Shown here in pieces: positions 43,220 through 52,544 of a DNA stretch of 64,000 nucleotides (position 1 is the stretch's first letter; each line of letters starts with the position of its first letter). The DNA comes from Clostridium beijerinckii HUN142 (GTDB taxonomy: Bacteria; Bacillota; Clostridia; Clostridiales; Clostridiaceae): the NCBI RefSeq assembly GCF_000621745.1, contig NZ_JHXK01000012.1, positions 170,395 to 234,394 on the forward strand. Direction: 5' to 3'. The notes beneath the pieces were generated by a model. It worked only from the letters and a program-made list of their open reading frames with translations, was not told where the DNA came from and did not search any database. Position numbers and translations under genes: made by a program.

Positions 43220-43272
43220 TTATTAATAAAAAAGTGCTATTTACTTTCGCGAGATCACTTTTTTATTAATAA
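43220..43272. terminator. Bidirectional hairpin between the AraC and ROK genes
   Basis: A 17-bp perfect stem pairs 43220-43236 (TTATTAATAAAAAAGTG) with 43256-43272. It would act as terminator for the AraC-type gene on the minus strand. Confidence 0.75.
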
Positions 43273-43335
43273 TTCATATATACATTTAAGTTTTATTTAT
43301 ATTCCATTTATTTCACTCTTAGAATTTTTCCTCAA

Positions 43336-44316
43336 TTAAATAAACCTCAAATTATTAATCCTATTTATTTTATATTCTCTAGGTGTCATCCCAAATTTTT
43401 GCTTGAATATCTTGTAAAAGTATGTTTGATTCTCATATCCTACAAACTCAATTATCTCAACAATCGAATATTCAGTTGACTTTATTAATTCAACTGATTT
43501 ACTTAACTTCTTTTCTTGCAATAATTCTTTAAAAGTCATTTTAGTATGTTTTTTTATTAATTTGCTAAGTTTATAATCCCGCTGATTTAATTTTTCTGAA
43601 AGTTCTAGAAGAGTGGCAGTTCTATAAAACTCTTCTATATATTTAAGACTTTGAATTATCAACATCTTCTCATAGTTATCCACAGAATATGTCTCTATAT
43701 CCTGTGAATTCTTTACTAACTCCACTAATAAAAGCCCTACCAACAGCTTTATTGTTGCCTTTTTCATTATCGAAGTAGTATACAACTCAATTATTATTTT
43801 TTCTAGCAACTCTTGAATATTATCTCTTTTAGAAATTTTAAAATATAGATATTCTCCTTCATCATAATCTGTATATAATGTAGTTAATAAAAATTTACTT
43901 ACTATATTTTCTTTATCTAAAAGGGTCATTATATAATCAAAAAATTCAGGTCTAATTATGAAGTTTATAATTATATCATCTTCACTTGATGCCTTTATTT
44001 CATGCGTTATATATTGATTTAAGAATATTAGTTCACCTTGCTGTAATATAATTTCCTTATCACCTATAATTTGAGTAAGCTTTCCTTGATAAACGTAATT
44101 AAATTCAATGTAATTATGATTGTGACTTGGAAAATCAATAAATCTAGTATGCTTTCTAATATCTATTAATTCCCCACTCGGCAATAACTTATTGCTATCT
44201 ACAACAAAACTTCTATCATCTGTATAAATGCTTCTATTTATAGAATTTTCACCACTTAGAATATTCAATTCTTCTTCTGTCAAAGCAATAAGTTTATCGT
44301 GAATTTCTTTCAACAT
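43336..44316 (-). CDS. AraC family transcriptional regulator with cupin sensor
   Basis: This 326-aa regulator has an N-terminal cupin (FPSHNHNYIEFNYVYQG, about 63-79; GELIFLNQYITHEI, about 93-106) and a C-terminal double HTH (about 220-316), including SIVEIIEFVGYENQTYFYKI and FKQKFGMTPREYKINR. AAAGGAG precedes the ATG. Such regulators sense sugars. The nearest candidates for control are the ROK kinase downstream on the same strand and the genes upstream. The target is not known. Confidence 0.9.
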   Translation of the reverse strand: MLKEIHDKLIALTEEELNILSGENSINRSIYTDDRSFVVDSNKLLPSGELIDIRKHTRFIDFPSHNHNYIEFNYVYQGKLTQIIGDKEIILQQGELIFLNQYITHEIKASSEDDIIINFIIRPEFFDYIMTLLDKENIVSKFLLTTLYTDYDEGEYLYFKISKRDNIQELLEKIIIELYTTSIMKKATIKLLVGLLLVELVKNSQDIETYSVDNYEKMLIIQSLKYIEEFYRTATLLELSEKLNQRDYKLSKLIKKHTKMTFKELLQEKKLSKSVELIKSTEYSIVEIIEFVGYENQTYFYKIFKQKFGMTPREYKINRINNLRFI

Positions 44317-44649
44317 AAGTTAATTCTCCTTTATCATTATCTCAAGCTTCATCAAAGTATTCTCTTCTTCATCTCCATTTATCCAAGGAATTATATACAC
44401 TTCATGAAAATCCTCCACCTATTTTAAATATTATTATTATTTACATAGTCCATAAGCTCATTATGAATACTTTTTATTTTCAAAGCATCCACCTTCAAAA
44501 TACTGTAATATAATCACCTTCAGGTAAGACATAAAATTAATATTGAATCAATACCTATGTACTTGCGAATTAGTTTATATTTATTCATAGATTTAAAACC
44601 TTATTTATATGTTAAGCCTTGAATATATATTATATTCAGTAGTCTCACT
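44317..44649 (-). other. Spacer with possible decayed short reading frames
   Basis: Two ribosome binding sites (AAGGTGG near 44491, GGTGGAGG near 44414-44421) are each followed by frames that stop after fewer than 30 codons, for example one reading YIIPWINGDEEENTLMKLEI before the AraC start. No known domain is visible. This looks like remnants of a small gene or noise. Confidence 0.25.
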
Positions 44650-45573
44650 CTACTTTTCTTTCCTAACTCTATAAACTAGAAATATTCCATAACAAACTAA
44701 CATAAGAGCTATTAATATCTTGATATCGAATATATTCTCTCCTAGGATTAATGCTGATAATAATGTTCCAAACACTGGTATCAAAAAATTAAATACTGAT
44801 ATCAATCCTACTTTGTTATATTTTAATAATTGTGTCCAAACGACAAATGCTATTGACGATAATAATGCCATATATATAAGTAACAATGTTGATTTCACCG
44901 TAAATCCTTCTAAACTACCTCCTAGAACAAATCCTAATACTGTAAGCAAAACTCCTCCTATAAACAGCTGAAAGCCAGTTACTGTTGAAGGTTCTTGGGT
45001 TTGAGTTATCCTTTTACCATATATTGCTGACACAGCAAATATTATTGCTGCAATCATTATAAAACCTTCTCCTTTAAAAGTAACAGGTGTTCCTCCTAGC
45101 GACTCTCCATTTAAGTTAACAATTATTACTCCTATAAAACCAATAATACATCCTATTATCTTATTTAAATTTAGTTTATCATTTTTATATATAAAATGCG
45201 CTAGAATTATACTTACGAAAGTTCCTGTGCCATTTATTATGGACCCTCTAACTCCTGTAGTATATGACATTCCCACATAAAAAAATATATATTGAAGCGC
45301 AGTTTGGGTTAATCCTAATAAAGTTACTTGTCCAAATTGTTTTCTAGTAAATTTAAATCCAATTCTTTTTGACATAAGCTCAAATACAAGTATAAAGATA
45401 CCTGCAAGTGTAAACCTATATCCTGCAAAAATTAATTTAGAGCCTACATCACTTATATTAAATAATGAATATCCAACCTTTATAGCTGGATATGCACTTC
45501 CCCATAAAAGGCAACATAAAGCTGCTAAAAATACAATATTTCTTCTATTCGTATAAAGTTTTCTTTCATCCAT
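44650..45573 (-). CDS. EamA/DMT family permease
   Basis: This 307-aa protein has about ten hydrophobic segments arranged as two EamA repeats. The first begins FLAALCCLLWGSAYPAIKVGY and the second near residue 165 (GEGFIMIAAIIFAVSAIYGKR). Such drug/metabolite transporters export amino acids, nucleosides or other metabolites; the substrate cannot be read from sequence. AGGAGAG lies 12 bases before the ATG. It follows the Gfo/Idh gene on the same strand with a 54-base gap, so the two may form an operon. Confidence 0.88.
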   Translation of the reverse strand: MDERKLYTNRRNIVFLAALCCLLWGSAYPAIKVGYSLFNISDVGSKLIFAGYRFTLAGIFILVFELMSKRIGFKFTRKQFGQVTLLGLTQTALQYIFFYVGMSYTTGVRGSIINGTGTFVSIILAHFIYKNDKLNLNKIIGCIIGFIGVIIVNLNGESLGGTPVTFKGEGFIMIAAIIFAVSAIYGKRITQTQEPSTVTGFQLFIGGVLLTVLGFVLGGSLEGFTVKSTLLLIYMALLSSIAFVVWTQLLKYNKVGLISVFNFLIPVFGTLLSALILGENIFDIKILIALMLVCYGIFLVYRVRKEK

Positions 45574-45627
45574 TTTATATTTTTTCTCTCCTGACTAGTG
45601 TTATAAGAGGTTCATTCAATCACTTTT

Positions 45628-46584
45628 TTATTCCGCATTTATTCTAATTTTATCTAATACTTCCATAACACGAATTGATTCATTTAAAGTTAAATAATCA
45701 CTCTGTAGCCTTGAATCTTTTAAACAGTTATGCACCTCTTTAATTTCCGCATACATATCATCAAATTCTATATCTTTTTCAATTGTATATGACCTGCCTG
45801 AATTTAAATTAACAACAGCTTTACTAGGTCTATTATACATTGGAATTTCCATCCATCCCTTTGTTCCTCTAATAATAGCTGTTCTTTCTTTATTTCTATC
45901 AATTGCTCCCTCTACAGTTCCTATCACTCCGTTTTCAAAAGTAAGTATCGCTTTAAAATAAGAGTCGACTCCCCATTCATTTATATCCGTATAAGATTTA
46001 ACATTCTTAACTTCCGAATCAACCATATCCATTACAAATGACAATGGATAAATTCCTACATCAAGTAATGCTCCACCTTGTTCTTTATCTAATAAATATG
46101 ATCCTGATTTAATATTTTCTACGCGATTGCAAAAATTAGCTTCTATAGCCGTTATATCTCCAATCTCTTTACTTCTTATTAATTTCTTAATATCACTAAT
46201 TATCGGAATAAATCTTGTCTTCATAGCTTCCATAAAGAACGTATTATTTAATAAAGCTTCTTTCTTTATTTCTTTCATTTCTTCTGAATTTATCCCTACA
46301 GGTTTTTCACACAACACAGCCTTTTTATGTCTTAAAGCTTCAATAGACCAGTGCTTATGCAAACCATGAGGTAATGCTATATATACAGCATCCACTTCTT
46401 CATCCATTAATAGCTCATTATAATCTTTATAGATTTTCTCACAATTATACCTATCATAAAATTCATTACGCTTTTCCTTAGTTCTAGATGCTATAGCATA
46501 CAGTTTACCTTCATTAGAGTATGATAAACTCTTTGCAAATCTTAAAGCTATATTCCCAAGTCCTATAATTCCCCATCTAATCAT
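45628..46584 (-). CDS. Gfo/Idh/MocA family NAD(P)-dependent oxidoreductase
   Basis: This 318-aa protein has an N-terminal Rossmann fold (RWGIIGLGNIALRFAKSL, about 3-20; VDAVYIALPHGLHK, about 64-77) and the catalytic Lys in VLCEKPVG (about 91-98). The C-terminal substrate domain carries GGALLDVGIYPL (about 169-180). It is probably a sugar or inositol dehydrogenase of unknown substrate. AAGGAGG precedes the ATG. It lies upstream of the EamA permease. Confidence 0.9.
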   Translation of the reverse strand: MIRWGIIGLGNIALRFAKSLSYSNEGKLYAIASRTKEKRNEFYDRYNCEKIYKDYNELLMDEEVDAVYIALPHGLHKHWSIEALRHKKAVLCEKPVGINSEEMKEIKKEALLNNTFFMEAMKTRFIPIISDIKKLIRSKEIGDITAIEANFCNRVENIKSGSYLLDKEQGGALLDVGIYPLSFVMDMVDSEVKNVKSYTDINEWGVDSYFKAILTFENGVIGTVEGAIDRNKERTAIIRGTKGWMEIPMYNRPSKAVVNLNSGRSYTIEKDIEFDDMYAEIKEVHNCLKDSRLQSDYLTLNESIRVMEVLDKIRINAE

Positions 46585-46772
46585 TGCCTTTCCTCCTTAT
46601 TATAGACCCGTAATTTTATTCATCCTATTTATTAAAAATTACTTTTCTATATTACTATATCATATTCTTCATGCATGTATATTAATTGCTAGCATTAATA
46701 TACCCATAATTCTTGAAACATACTAAGTATGCAATTATGTATTCCTCCCTATAAAAAAATTTATAAGTAGAA

Positions 46773-46809
46773 AAGCCTTAAGACTAAATATATCAGACTC
46801 TTAAGACTT
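46773..46809 (-). terminator. Terminator of tex
   Basis: AAGCCTTAAGA (46773-46783) pairs with TCTTAAGACTT (46799-46809) with one wobble, followed by TTTTCTAC on the minus strand. Confidence 0.75.
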
Positions 46810-46831
46810 TAAATTAAATTTATTATGTTAA

Positions 46832-49009
46832 TTACACTTCTACTGATTCATCAATGTCTTTCATAGTTAGTGATATTCTCTTTCTCTTTTCATCAACCTC
46901 AAGTATTGCCACCTTAACAATATCTCCAACTTTAACAATATCTAAAGGATGTTTTACAAATCTATTTGCCATTTGACTCTTATGAACTAATCCATCTTGA
47001 TGAACCCCAATGTCAACAAATGCACCAAAATCTGATACATTTCTAACAGTTCCAGCTAAAACCATTCCAGGCTTTAAGTCCTTAAGTTCTATTATTCCCG
47101 TTTTAAGTATTGGCTTTGGCATTTCTTCTCTCGGGTCTCTACCTGGTTTCTTTAATTCTTTAATTATATCCTTTAAGGTAAGTTCTCCAACTTCTAATGT
47201 TTCACTTAATTTCTTTAATCCTTGGGCCTGTGCTCTTTCATCAATGTCACCTAATTTATTGTTCTTCAAGTCTTCTTTATTGTAACCAAGTAATTCAATT
47301 AACTTCTTAGCTGTATCATAAGACTCTGGATGCACTGATGTATTATCTAAAGGTTGTTTACTATCATCAACTCTTAAAAATCCTGCACATTGCTCATAGG
47401 CTTTTTGACCTAATCTCTTTACCTTTAGCAATTCTTTTCTTGATGTAAATCGTCCGACTTCTTCTCTATAATCAACAATATTCTTAGCAATAGCTGCATT
47501 TATTCCTGAAATATGTGTTAAAAGTGATGGTGTTGCAATGTTTAAATCAACTCCAACAGTATTAACTGAATCTTCTACTACACCCGCTAAAGATTCTTCT
47601 AATTTTTTAGGAGTGACATCATGTTGATACTGTCCTACCCCTATAGCCTTTGGATCTATTTTTACTAGCTCAGCCAGTGGATCTTGAAGTCTTCTTCCTA
47701 TTGATATAGCACCTCTTACCGTAACATCTAAATCTGGATATTCTTTAGTTGCAAGCTCTGATGCCGAATAAACTGACGCTCCAGCTTCAGATACAATAAC
47801 ATATGCTAATTCTTTACCAGTTTCATTTTTTATTTCGGTAATCATTTCAGCAATAACTTCTTCAGACTCTCTTGATGCTGTTCCATTCCCTAACGATATA
47901 ACATCTACATTATGCTTAGCAATAAGAGCTTTCAATGTTCTCTTAGTTCCTTCTATATCTCTTTTAGGTACTGTTGGATATACTGCTGTATTTTCTAAAA
48001 ACTTTCCTGTTGCATCTAAAATTGCTATTTTACAACCTGTTCTAAATCCCGGGTCATATCCCATCACTACTTTTCCTTTTATAGGTGCTTGTAGCAATAA
48101 TGCTTTTAAATTTTCTTTAAAAATATTAATAGCACCTTCTTCACCTATATCAGTTAATTCACTTCTTATTTCTCTTTCTATGGATGGATAAATTAATCTT
48201 TTTAACGAATCCCTAATCGAAAGTTTTAATTTTTCATCTAAAACTGTATTACCTTTTAGTACTTGATTTTCTAAGTATTGAATTATCTTATCTTCATTAA
48301 CAGTTATTTTAACATTTAGGATCTTTTCTTTTTCTCCTCTGTTTATAGCTAATATTCTATGAGGTGGTATTTTATTTACTGCCTCAGAATATTCGTAATA
48401 CATTTCATATGGAGTTGGCTCATCTGAGCTTCCCTTTGATTCTATATTACCTTCTCTAATAACAAATTCTCTTATATACTTTCTGTACTTAGCTTCATCA
48501 GAAATACTTTCAGCTATTATATCTAAAGCCCCCTGAATAGCTTCTGCACTGGTTCCTACCCCTTTTTCCTCACTTATATATTTAGCAGCTTCTTCATCTA
48601 AGTTACCGCTAAACTTTTCTTCTAAAATTAATTCTGCAAGAGGCTTTAATCCCTTTTCTGCAGCGATTGTTGCTTTTGTTCTCTTTTTAGGTTTAAATGG
48701 TCTGTATATATCTTCAACTTCTGTTAGAGTTGTTGCATTTTCTAGTGCCTTACCTATTTCATCAGTAAATTTTTCTTGCTCCTGTATTAGCCTTTTAACA
48801 TCTGATTTTCTCTCTTCTAAATTTCTTAAATAAGTAAGTCTTTCAAATAACTTTCTTAAAACCTCATCTGAAAGCCCTCCTGTTGCTTCTTTTCTATATC
48901 TTGAAATAAAAGGAACTGTATTTCCATCATCTAAAAGTCCAATAACATTTTGAACTTGGCTTAACTTTATTTCTAACTCTTTTGCGATTCTTTCTTCAAT
49001 TGAATTCAT
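46832..49009 (-). CDS. tex: Tex family RNA-binding transcription accessory protein
   Basis: This 725-aa conserved nucleic-acid-binding protein has the Tex order of domains: an N-terminal helical HTH region, the YqgF/RuvC-like domain (GYDPGFRTGCKIAILD, about 319-334, and VISLGNGTASRESE), HhH repeats (LLTHISGINAAIAKNIVDYR, about 499-518) and a C-terminal S1 RNA-binding domain (about 645-717, GTVRNVSDFGAFVDIGV). AGGAGG precedes the ATG. It is single and full length. Confidence 0.97.
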   Translation of the reverse strand: MNSIEERIAKELEIKLSQVQNVIGLLDDGNTVPFISRYRKEATGGLSDEVLRKLFERLTYLRNLEERKSDVKRLIQEQEKFTDEIGKALENATTLTEVEDIYRPFKPKKRTKATIAAEKGLKPLAELILEEKFSGNLDEEAAKYISEEKGVGTSAEAIQGALDIIAESISDEAKYRKYIREFVIREGNIESKGSSDEPTPYEMYYEYSEAVNKIPPHRILAINRGEKEKILNVKITVNEDKIIQYLENQVLKGNTVLDEKLKLSIRDSLKRLIYPSIEREIRSELTDIGEEGAINIFKENLKALLLQAPIKGKVVMGYDPGFRTGCKIAILDATGKFLENTAVYPTVPKRDIEGTKRTLKALIAKHNVDVISLGNGTASRESEEVIAEMITEIKNETGKELAYVIVSEAGASVYSASELATKEYPDLDVTVRGAISIGRRLQDPLAELVKIDPKAIGVGQYQHDVTPKKLEESLAGVVEDSVNTVGVDLNIATPSLLTHISGINAAIAKNIVDYREEVGRFTSRKELLKVKRLGQKAYEQCAGFLRVDDSKQPLDNTSVHPESYDTAKKLIELLGYNKEDLKNNKLGDIDERAQAQGLKKLSETLEVGELTLKDIIKELKKPGRDPREEMPKPILKTGIIELKDLKPGMVLAGTVRNVSDFGAFVDIGVHQDGLVHKSQMANRFVKHPLDIVKVGDIVKVAILEVDEKRKRISLTMKDIDESVEV

Positions 49010-49080
49010 AATTTCCTCCTGCTTATATTAAGTTGCCCAAATAGCTATTGCCATAGCAATACTATTTTACCATATAAATC

Positions 49081-49116
49081 ATTATTGCCATTACTATTTT
49101 TAGTAATGGCAATAAT
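49081..49116 (-). terminator. Hairpin after the 111-aa protein gene
   Basis: ATTATTGCCATTACT pairs perfectly with AGTAATGGCAATAAT around ATTTTT. A T run is absent on both strands, so termination is plausible but not certain. Confidence 0.5.
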
Positions 49117-49164
49117 CCTATATTACTATTAATATTATAAACCTATTTCAATCGAAAGCAATAA

Positions 49165-49500
49165 TTATATATATTTTTCTTCTATAGATGTTCTCACTTT
49201 CAATTCCCCATTTTCCTTGCTAATCTCAAGAATTAATTTTCTCAAATCCTTTTTGCTCAATTCATTATATACTACGATTTCTTGTTTTTGTCCCTCTTTA
49301 TAATAACAGAGTTTGAGCTCTGTTACTTTATTCAAATAACTTAGCACTAAAGTTTTAACCACCTGTCTACCTTTTCCGATTTTTGATATTCGTAGGGGAT
49401 ATTTTTCTATCCCTTCAAAAATCAAATTTATATCCTGTAATTCCTCGCCTGTTAGATTTTTTATAAGCACATCTTTTGCACCTGGCATACCAAAAAACAT
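49165..49500 (-). CDS. Hypothetical 111-aa protein
   Basis: I do not recognise this protein. It begins MFFGMPGAKDVLIKNLTGEE, is soluble, alternates charged and hydrophobic residues as in a mixed alpha/beta fold, and has no motif that I can name. GGGAGG precedes the ATG. It has its own spacer on both sides and lies between tex and a two-component system. Confidence 0.7.
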   Translation of the reverse strand: MFFGMPGAKDVLIKNLTGEELQDINLIFEGIEKYPLRISKIGKGRQVVKTLVLSYLNKVTELKLCYYKEGQKQEIVVYNELSKKDLRKLILEISKENGELKVRTSIEEKYI

Positions 49501-49694
49501 AATTATTCCTCCCTTTCTTGCAGAGAATTTTCATATTTGTAAATAAATATATTGCTTTGCAATTAAAATTTATCAATCTCGCTATTATGCATGATGAAAT
49601 TCGAATCTAATATCATATGTTTATTTAATTAACTGTAGCATGCCACCCTTGTAATACTAACTTGGATTTAAATAGATTATATAAAATCATATAA

Positions 49695-51194
49695 TTACAT
49701 CTTATTCTTAAATATAACTAATGGTAACACTATTTCAAAGCATGTCCCCTCTTCACTATCTATAATTTTTATATCTCCATTATGTTTATTTAGTATTTTC
49801 TTTGTGATAGATAATCCAAGTCCTGTTCCTCCAGTTTTCGAGTTTCTTGATTTATCAACTCTAACAAATGGATTAAATATATTTTCTCTATACCTTTGAG
49901 GAATACATTCGCCGTTATCTGATAATATAATGTAAAAATAATTATCTCTCACTTCTGTCTTTACCCCTATCCTACTCCCTACAGGATTATATTTAATTTT
50001 ATTGTCCAAAATATTATTTATAGCTCTAGATAGCTTTTCTTCATTTATCATTACATAATAAGGCTCTTCAATTATTTCAAAATCATATTCAAACTTTTTA
50101 TGATCAAATTCTGGAATGTAATTCGCTATTATCTGCCTAACAAATTCAGATATATCTGCTTTTACGGTAATCATTTTATAATCAGAATTATCATATAATG
50201 AAAATTCAAACAAGTCTGTTATTAATTTATTTGCTCTTTGTGAATTCTTATTTATTATATTTAAATATTCCAACTTCTCCTTTTTATCTAAATCATTATT
50301 ATTAATTAGAATCTCGCTATATCCTAGAATTGATGAAAGAGGATTCTTTAAATCATGAGATATATCTAATATTAAATCCTCTTTTATTTTCTCTAATTTT
50401 TCTTTCTGACTTTTTTCATTTTGTATAGTCCCTGCCATCATATTGAATCCATTTGCTAATTCAAGAAACTCATTTTTTTTGTCTATATCTAAACGTATAT
50501 TATAATTACCATGTGATATCTCTATTACTCCAGTCAATAATGTCTTTATTGGTTTTATAAATGCACTAGAAGTTGCTTTAGCTAGAATATATACTATTGA
50601 GAGAATTAATAGTACGTTAAATACCCCCATTATCTTTATTATTAAATTATGTGGAATTATTTTGGTGATTCTATTTGGTTTCGTGATCTCTGAATAAGGG
50701 AATCCAACCACCACTAAAGAATCTTCATCTTTTAGGTACTTGCTGTACAATGAATACTTAACATTATCTTTTGTTTGAATTATTGAATTGTTGAAGTCTG
50801 ATAATGCAAACATTGTTCTAATATCGTCATTTAGCGATTCTTCATTATCCTTTGTTAGCCCAAATAAATACATGTAGCTTTGTAAATTTATATTTTTAAA
50901 TTCATCGATAACATGTCCTCTTAAACAACAAACTTTATTCTCATTGTTTATTTTTATCATAAAACCATCTACATCAGCCAAGTCCCCATCAGTTATACTT
51001 GTATAATCTTTTACAAGCTTATTTTCTAGGTCTCCAAAGTAAGAATTGTATGTACGAGGGCCGCACAAAGCTCCATAAGCAACAATAGATCCAATAATGG
51101 CTATTAATAATATTATGTTTATAGCTATATATCCTAAAAAATATATAAAGAATAATTCTGTTGTGACACTCCTTTTTATTTTTTTAGCCTTCAT
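49695..51194 (-). CDS. Sensor histidine kinase
   Basis: This 499-aa membrane kinase has a transmembrane segment at about residues 13-38, an extracellular region of about 150 residues, a second segment at about 188-210 and a HAMP domain (about 210-262). The HisKA domain has the phosphorylatable His in ILDISHDLKNPLSSILGYSE (about 275-294). The ATPase domain shows NNILDNKIKYNP (N box), SDNGECIP (G1) and KTGGTGLGLSI (G2). The start overlaps the regulator gene by 11 bases. The signal is unknown. Confidence 0.95.
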   Translation of the reverse strand: MKAKKIKRSVTTELFFIYFLGYIAINIILLIAIIGSIVAYGALCGPRTYNSYFGDLENKLVKDYTSITDGDLADVDGFMIKINNENKVCCLRGHVIDEFKNINLQSYMYLFGLTKDNEESLNDDIRTMFALSDFNNSIIQTKDNVKYSLYSKYLKDEDSLVVVGFPYSEITKPNRITKIIPHNLIIKIMGVFNVLLILSIVYILAKATSSAFIKPIKTLLTGVIEISHGNYNIRLDIDKKNEFLELANGFNMMAGTIQNEKSQKEKLEKIKEDLILDISHDLKNPLSSILGYSEILINNNDLDKKEKLEYLNIINKNSQRANKLITDLFEFSLYDNSDYKMITVKADISEFVRQIIANYIPEFDHKKFEYDFEIIEEPYYVMINEEKLSRAINNILDNKIKYNPVGSRIGVKTEVRDNYFYIILSDNGECIPQRYRENIFNPFVRVDKSRNSKTGGTGLGLSITKKILNKHNGDIKIIDSEEGTCFEIVLPLVIFKNKM

Positions 51195-51879
51195 GCATTG
51201 TAACCCTCTCGATTTTATAGCCTATTCCTCTTATAGTTTTTATGTAAATTGGATTTTTAGGATCATCTTCTATTTTCTCTCTAATATGGCTCAAGTGGAC
51301 CATTATATTATTAGAATCACCAAAATAAGCTTCCTCCCATACTTCTTCATAGATTTGTTTCTTAGTAAATACTTTCCCTAGGTTTGAAACTAATAACTTT
51401 AAAATTTTGAATTCTTTTGGATTCAAATCAATTTTTCTATTCCCTTTATAAACTTCAAACGTCTCAGTAAATAGTTTTAAATCCCCTGTTGAATAAATTA
51501 TGTCTTTATGTTCAGCATATTTGTAACATCTTCTAAGATTAGATGCCACTCTAGCAGATAATTCAATTGGGCTTATAGGCTTTACTAAATAATCGTCGGC
51601 TCCAAGCCCTAAAGCCAAAACTTTATCAGAATCATTCCCCATTGCTGTAATACAGATTATAGGAATAGTAGACACAGCTCGTACCTTTTGTATTACTGAG
51701 ATTCCATCAACATTTGGCATCATTATATCTAATAAAATTAAATCTATTTTTTGATTTTCAAATATATTTAAAGCTTCTCTTCCGTCAGATGCTTCATAAA
51801 CTTCATAATTTTCCTTCCTCATATGTAATGAAATAAGATTTCTAATATCCTTTTCATCTTCAACTATTAGAATATTCAT
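51184..51879 (-). CDS. OmpR/PhoB-type response regulator
   Basis: This 231-aa regulator has a receiver domain with the acidic pocket (VEDEKD), the phospho-acceptor Asp in LILLDIMMPNVDG (about 50), Thr/Ala and the switch Lys in DDYLVKPIS. A winged-helix DNA-binding domain follows (about 130-228, ending IYIKTIRGIGYKIE). The start at 51879 follows GAGGAG; a longer frame lacks a ribosome binding site. It is upstream of and overlaps its kinase gene. The divergent membrane protein gene may be a target. Confidence 0.94.
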   Translation of the reverse strand: MNILIVEDEKDIRNLISLHMRKENYEVYEASDGREALNIFENQKIDLILLDIMMPNVDGISVIQKVRAVSTIPIICITAMGNDSDKVLALGLGADDYLVKPISPIELSARVASNLRRCYKYAEHKDIIYSTGDLKLFTETFEVYKGNRKIDLNPKEFKILKLLVSNLGKVFTKKQIYEEVWEEAYFGDSNNIMVHLSHIREKIEDDPKNPIYIKTIRGIGYKIERVTMHEG

Positions 51880-52011
51880 AAATTCAACTCCTCTATTAAT
51901 ATGAATATATTTTATCATATTTCAGTGACATTTTAGGAATTAATTTCAATTATTAATTCTTATCTTATAGAGTAACTATAAATAATTACTTGATTTATAT
52001 AAAATTTGTTA

Positions 52012-52040
52012 TTGCTTCAATAAAAATCTAACTGTATAAT
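52012..52040 (+). promoter_or_regulatory. Promoter of the 110-aa membrane protein gene
   Basis: TTGCTT (52012-52017), a 17-base spacer and TATAAT (52035-52040) precede the ATG by 34 bases. Confidence 0.6.
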
Positions 52041-52074
52041 TATTATGTAAATATTTACCAGGGGTGATGAATTT

Positions 52075-52407
52075 ATGATTAAAAACATTAGTAGAATATG
52101 CTCTTTCTCATTATTATTTTTGCTCTCAATACTTGCTTTGAATGAATTTCAAATAATGAGTTACTCACCTAACTTAAAAAATATATTTTATTTCCTAGTA
52201 TTAATTTTGATTATGTTTTCATCTGTTACAACGCTTCTAACAAATAAATCAGGCTTCTTTAAATTTGTTAGTGTAGTAATAATGACAGCATTGATAGTTG
52301 GCGGGATTATGTCTATACTTAAACCAGGACTTAATATATCTTTATATGTCTGTATAATTCTTATTGCTGTCTATTCTTTAATTGATATATTTTATAAGGC
52401 TGCTTAG
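52075..52407 (+). CDS. Small membrane protein of unknown function
   Basis: This 110-aa protein has four hydrophobic segments (about residues 9-25, 36-55, 63-82 and 88-106) with short loops and a basic start (MIKNISRIC). I do not recognise a family. AGGGGTGA precedes the ATG and a good promoter lies upstream. It is divergent from the two-component system, which suggests but does not prove that it is a target. Confidence 0.7.
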   Translation: MIKNISRICSFSLLFLLSILALNEFQIMSYSPNLKNIFYFLVLILIMFSSVTTLLTNKSGFFKFVSVVIMTALIVGGIMSILKPGLNISLYVCIILIAVYSLIDIFYKAA

Positions 52408-52483
52408 CTATAGAAAATATGCTTGTTTATATTCATTATTATTTGATATCACCTTTATTTTTGAAACTTCTAGCATAAATCAG

Positions 52484-52530
52484 AAAGACTTCTACCTAAA
52501 ATTATTAGATAGAAGTCTTTTTATATAATC
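52484..52530. terminator. Bidirectional terminator between the membrane protein gene and prfB
   Basis: AAAGACTTCTA (52484-52494) pairs with TAGAAGTCTTT (52510-52520), extended inside by CTAA/TTAG. T5 follows on the plus strand. It serves the plus-strand gene and probably the converging prfB. Confidence 0.8.
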
Positions 52531-52544
52531 AAATATTAAGTTTT

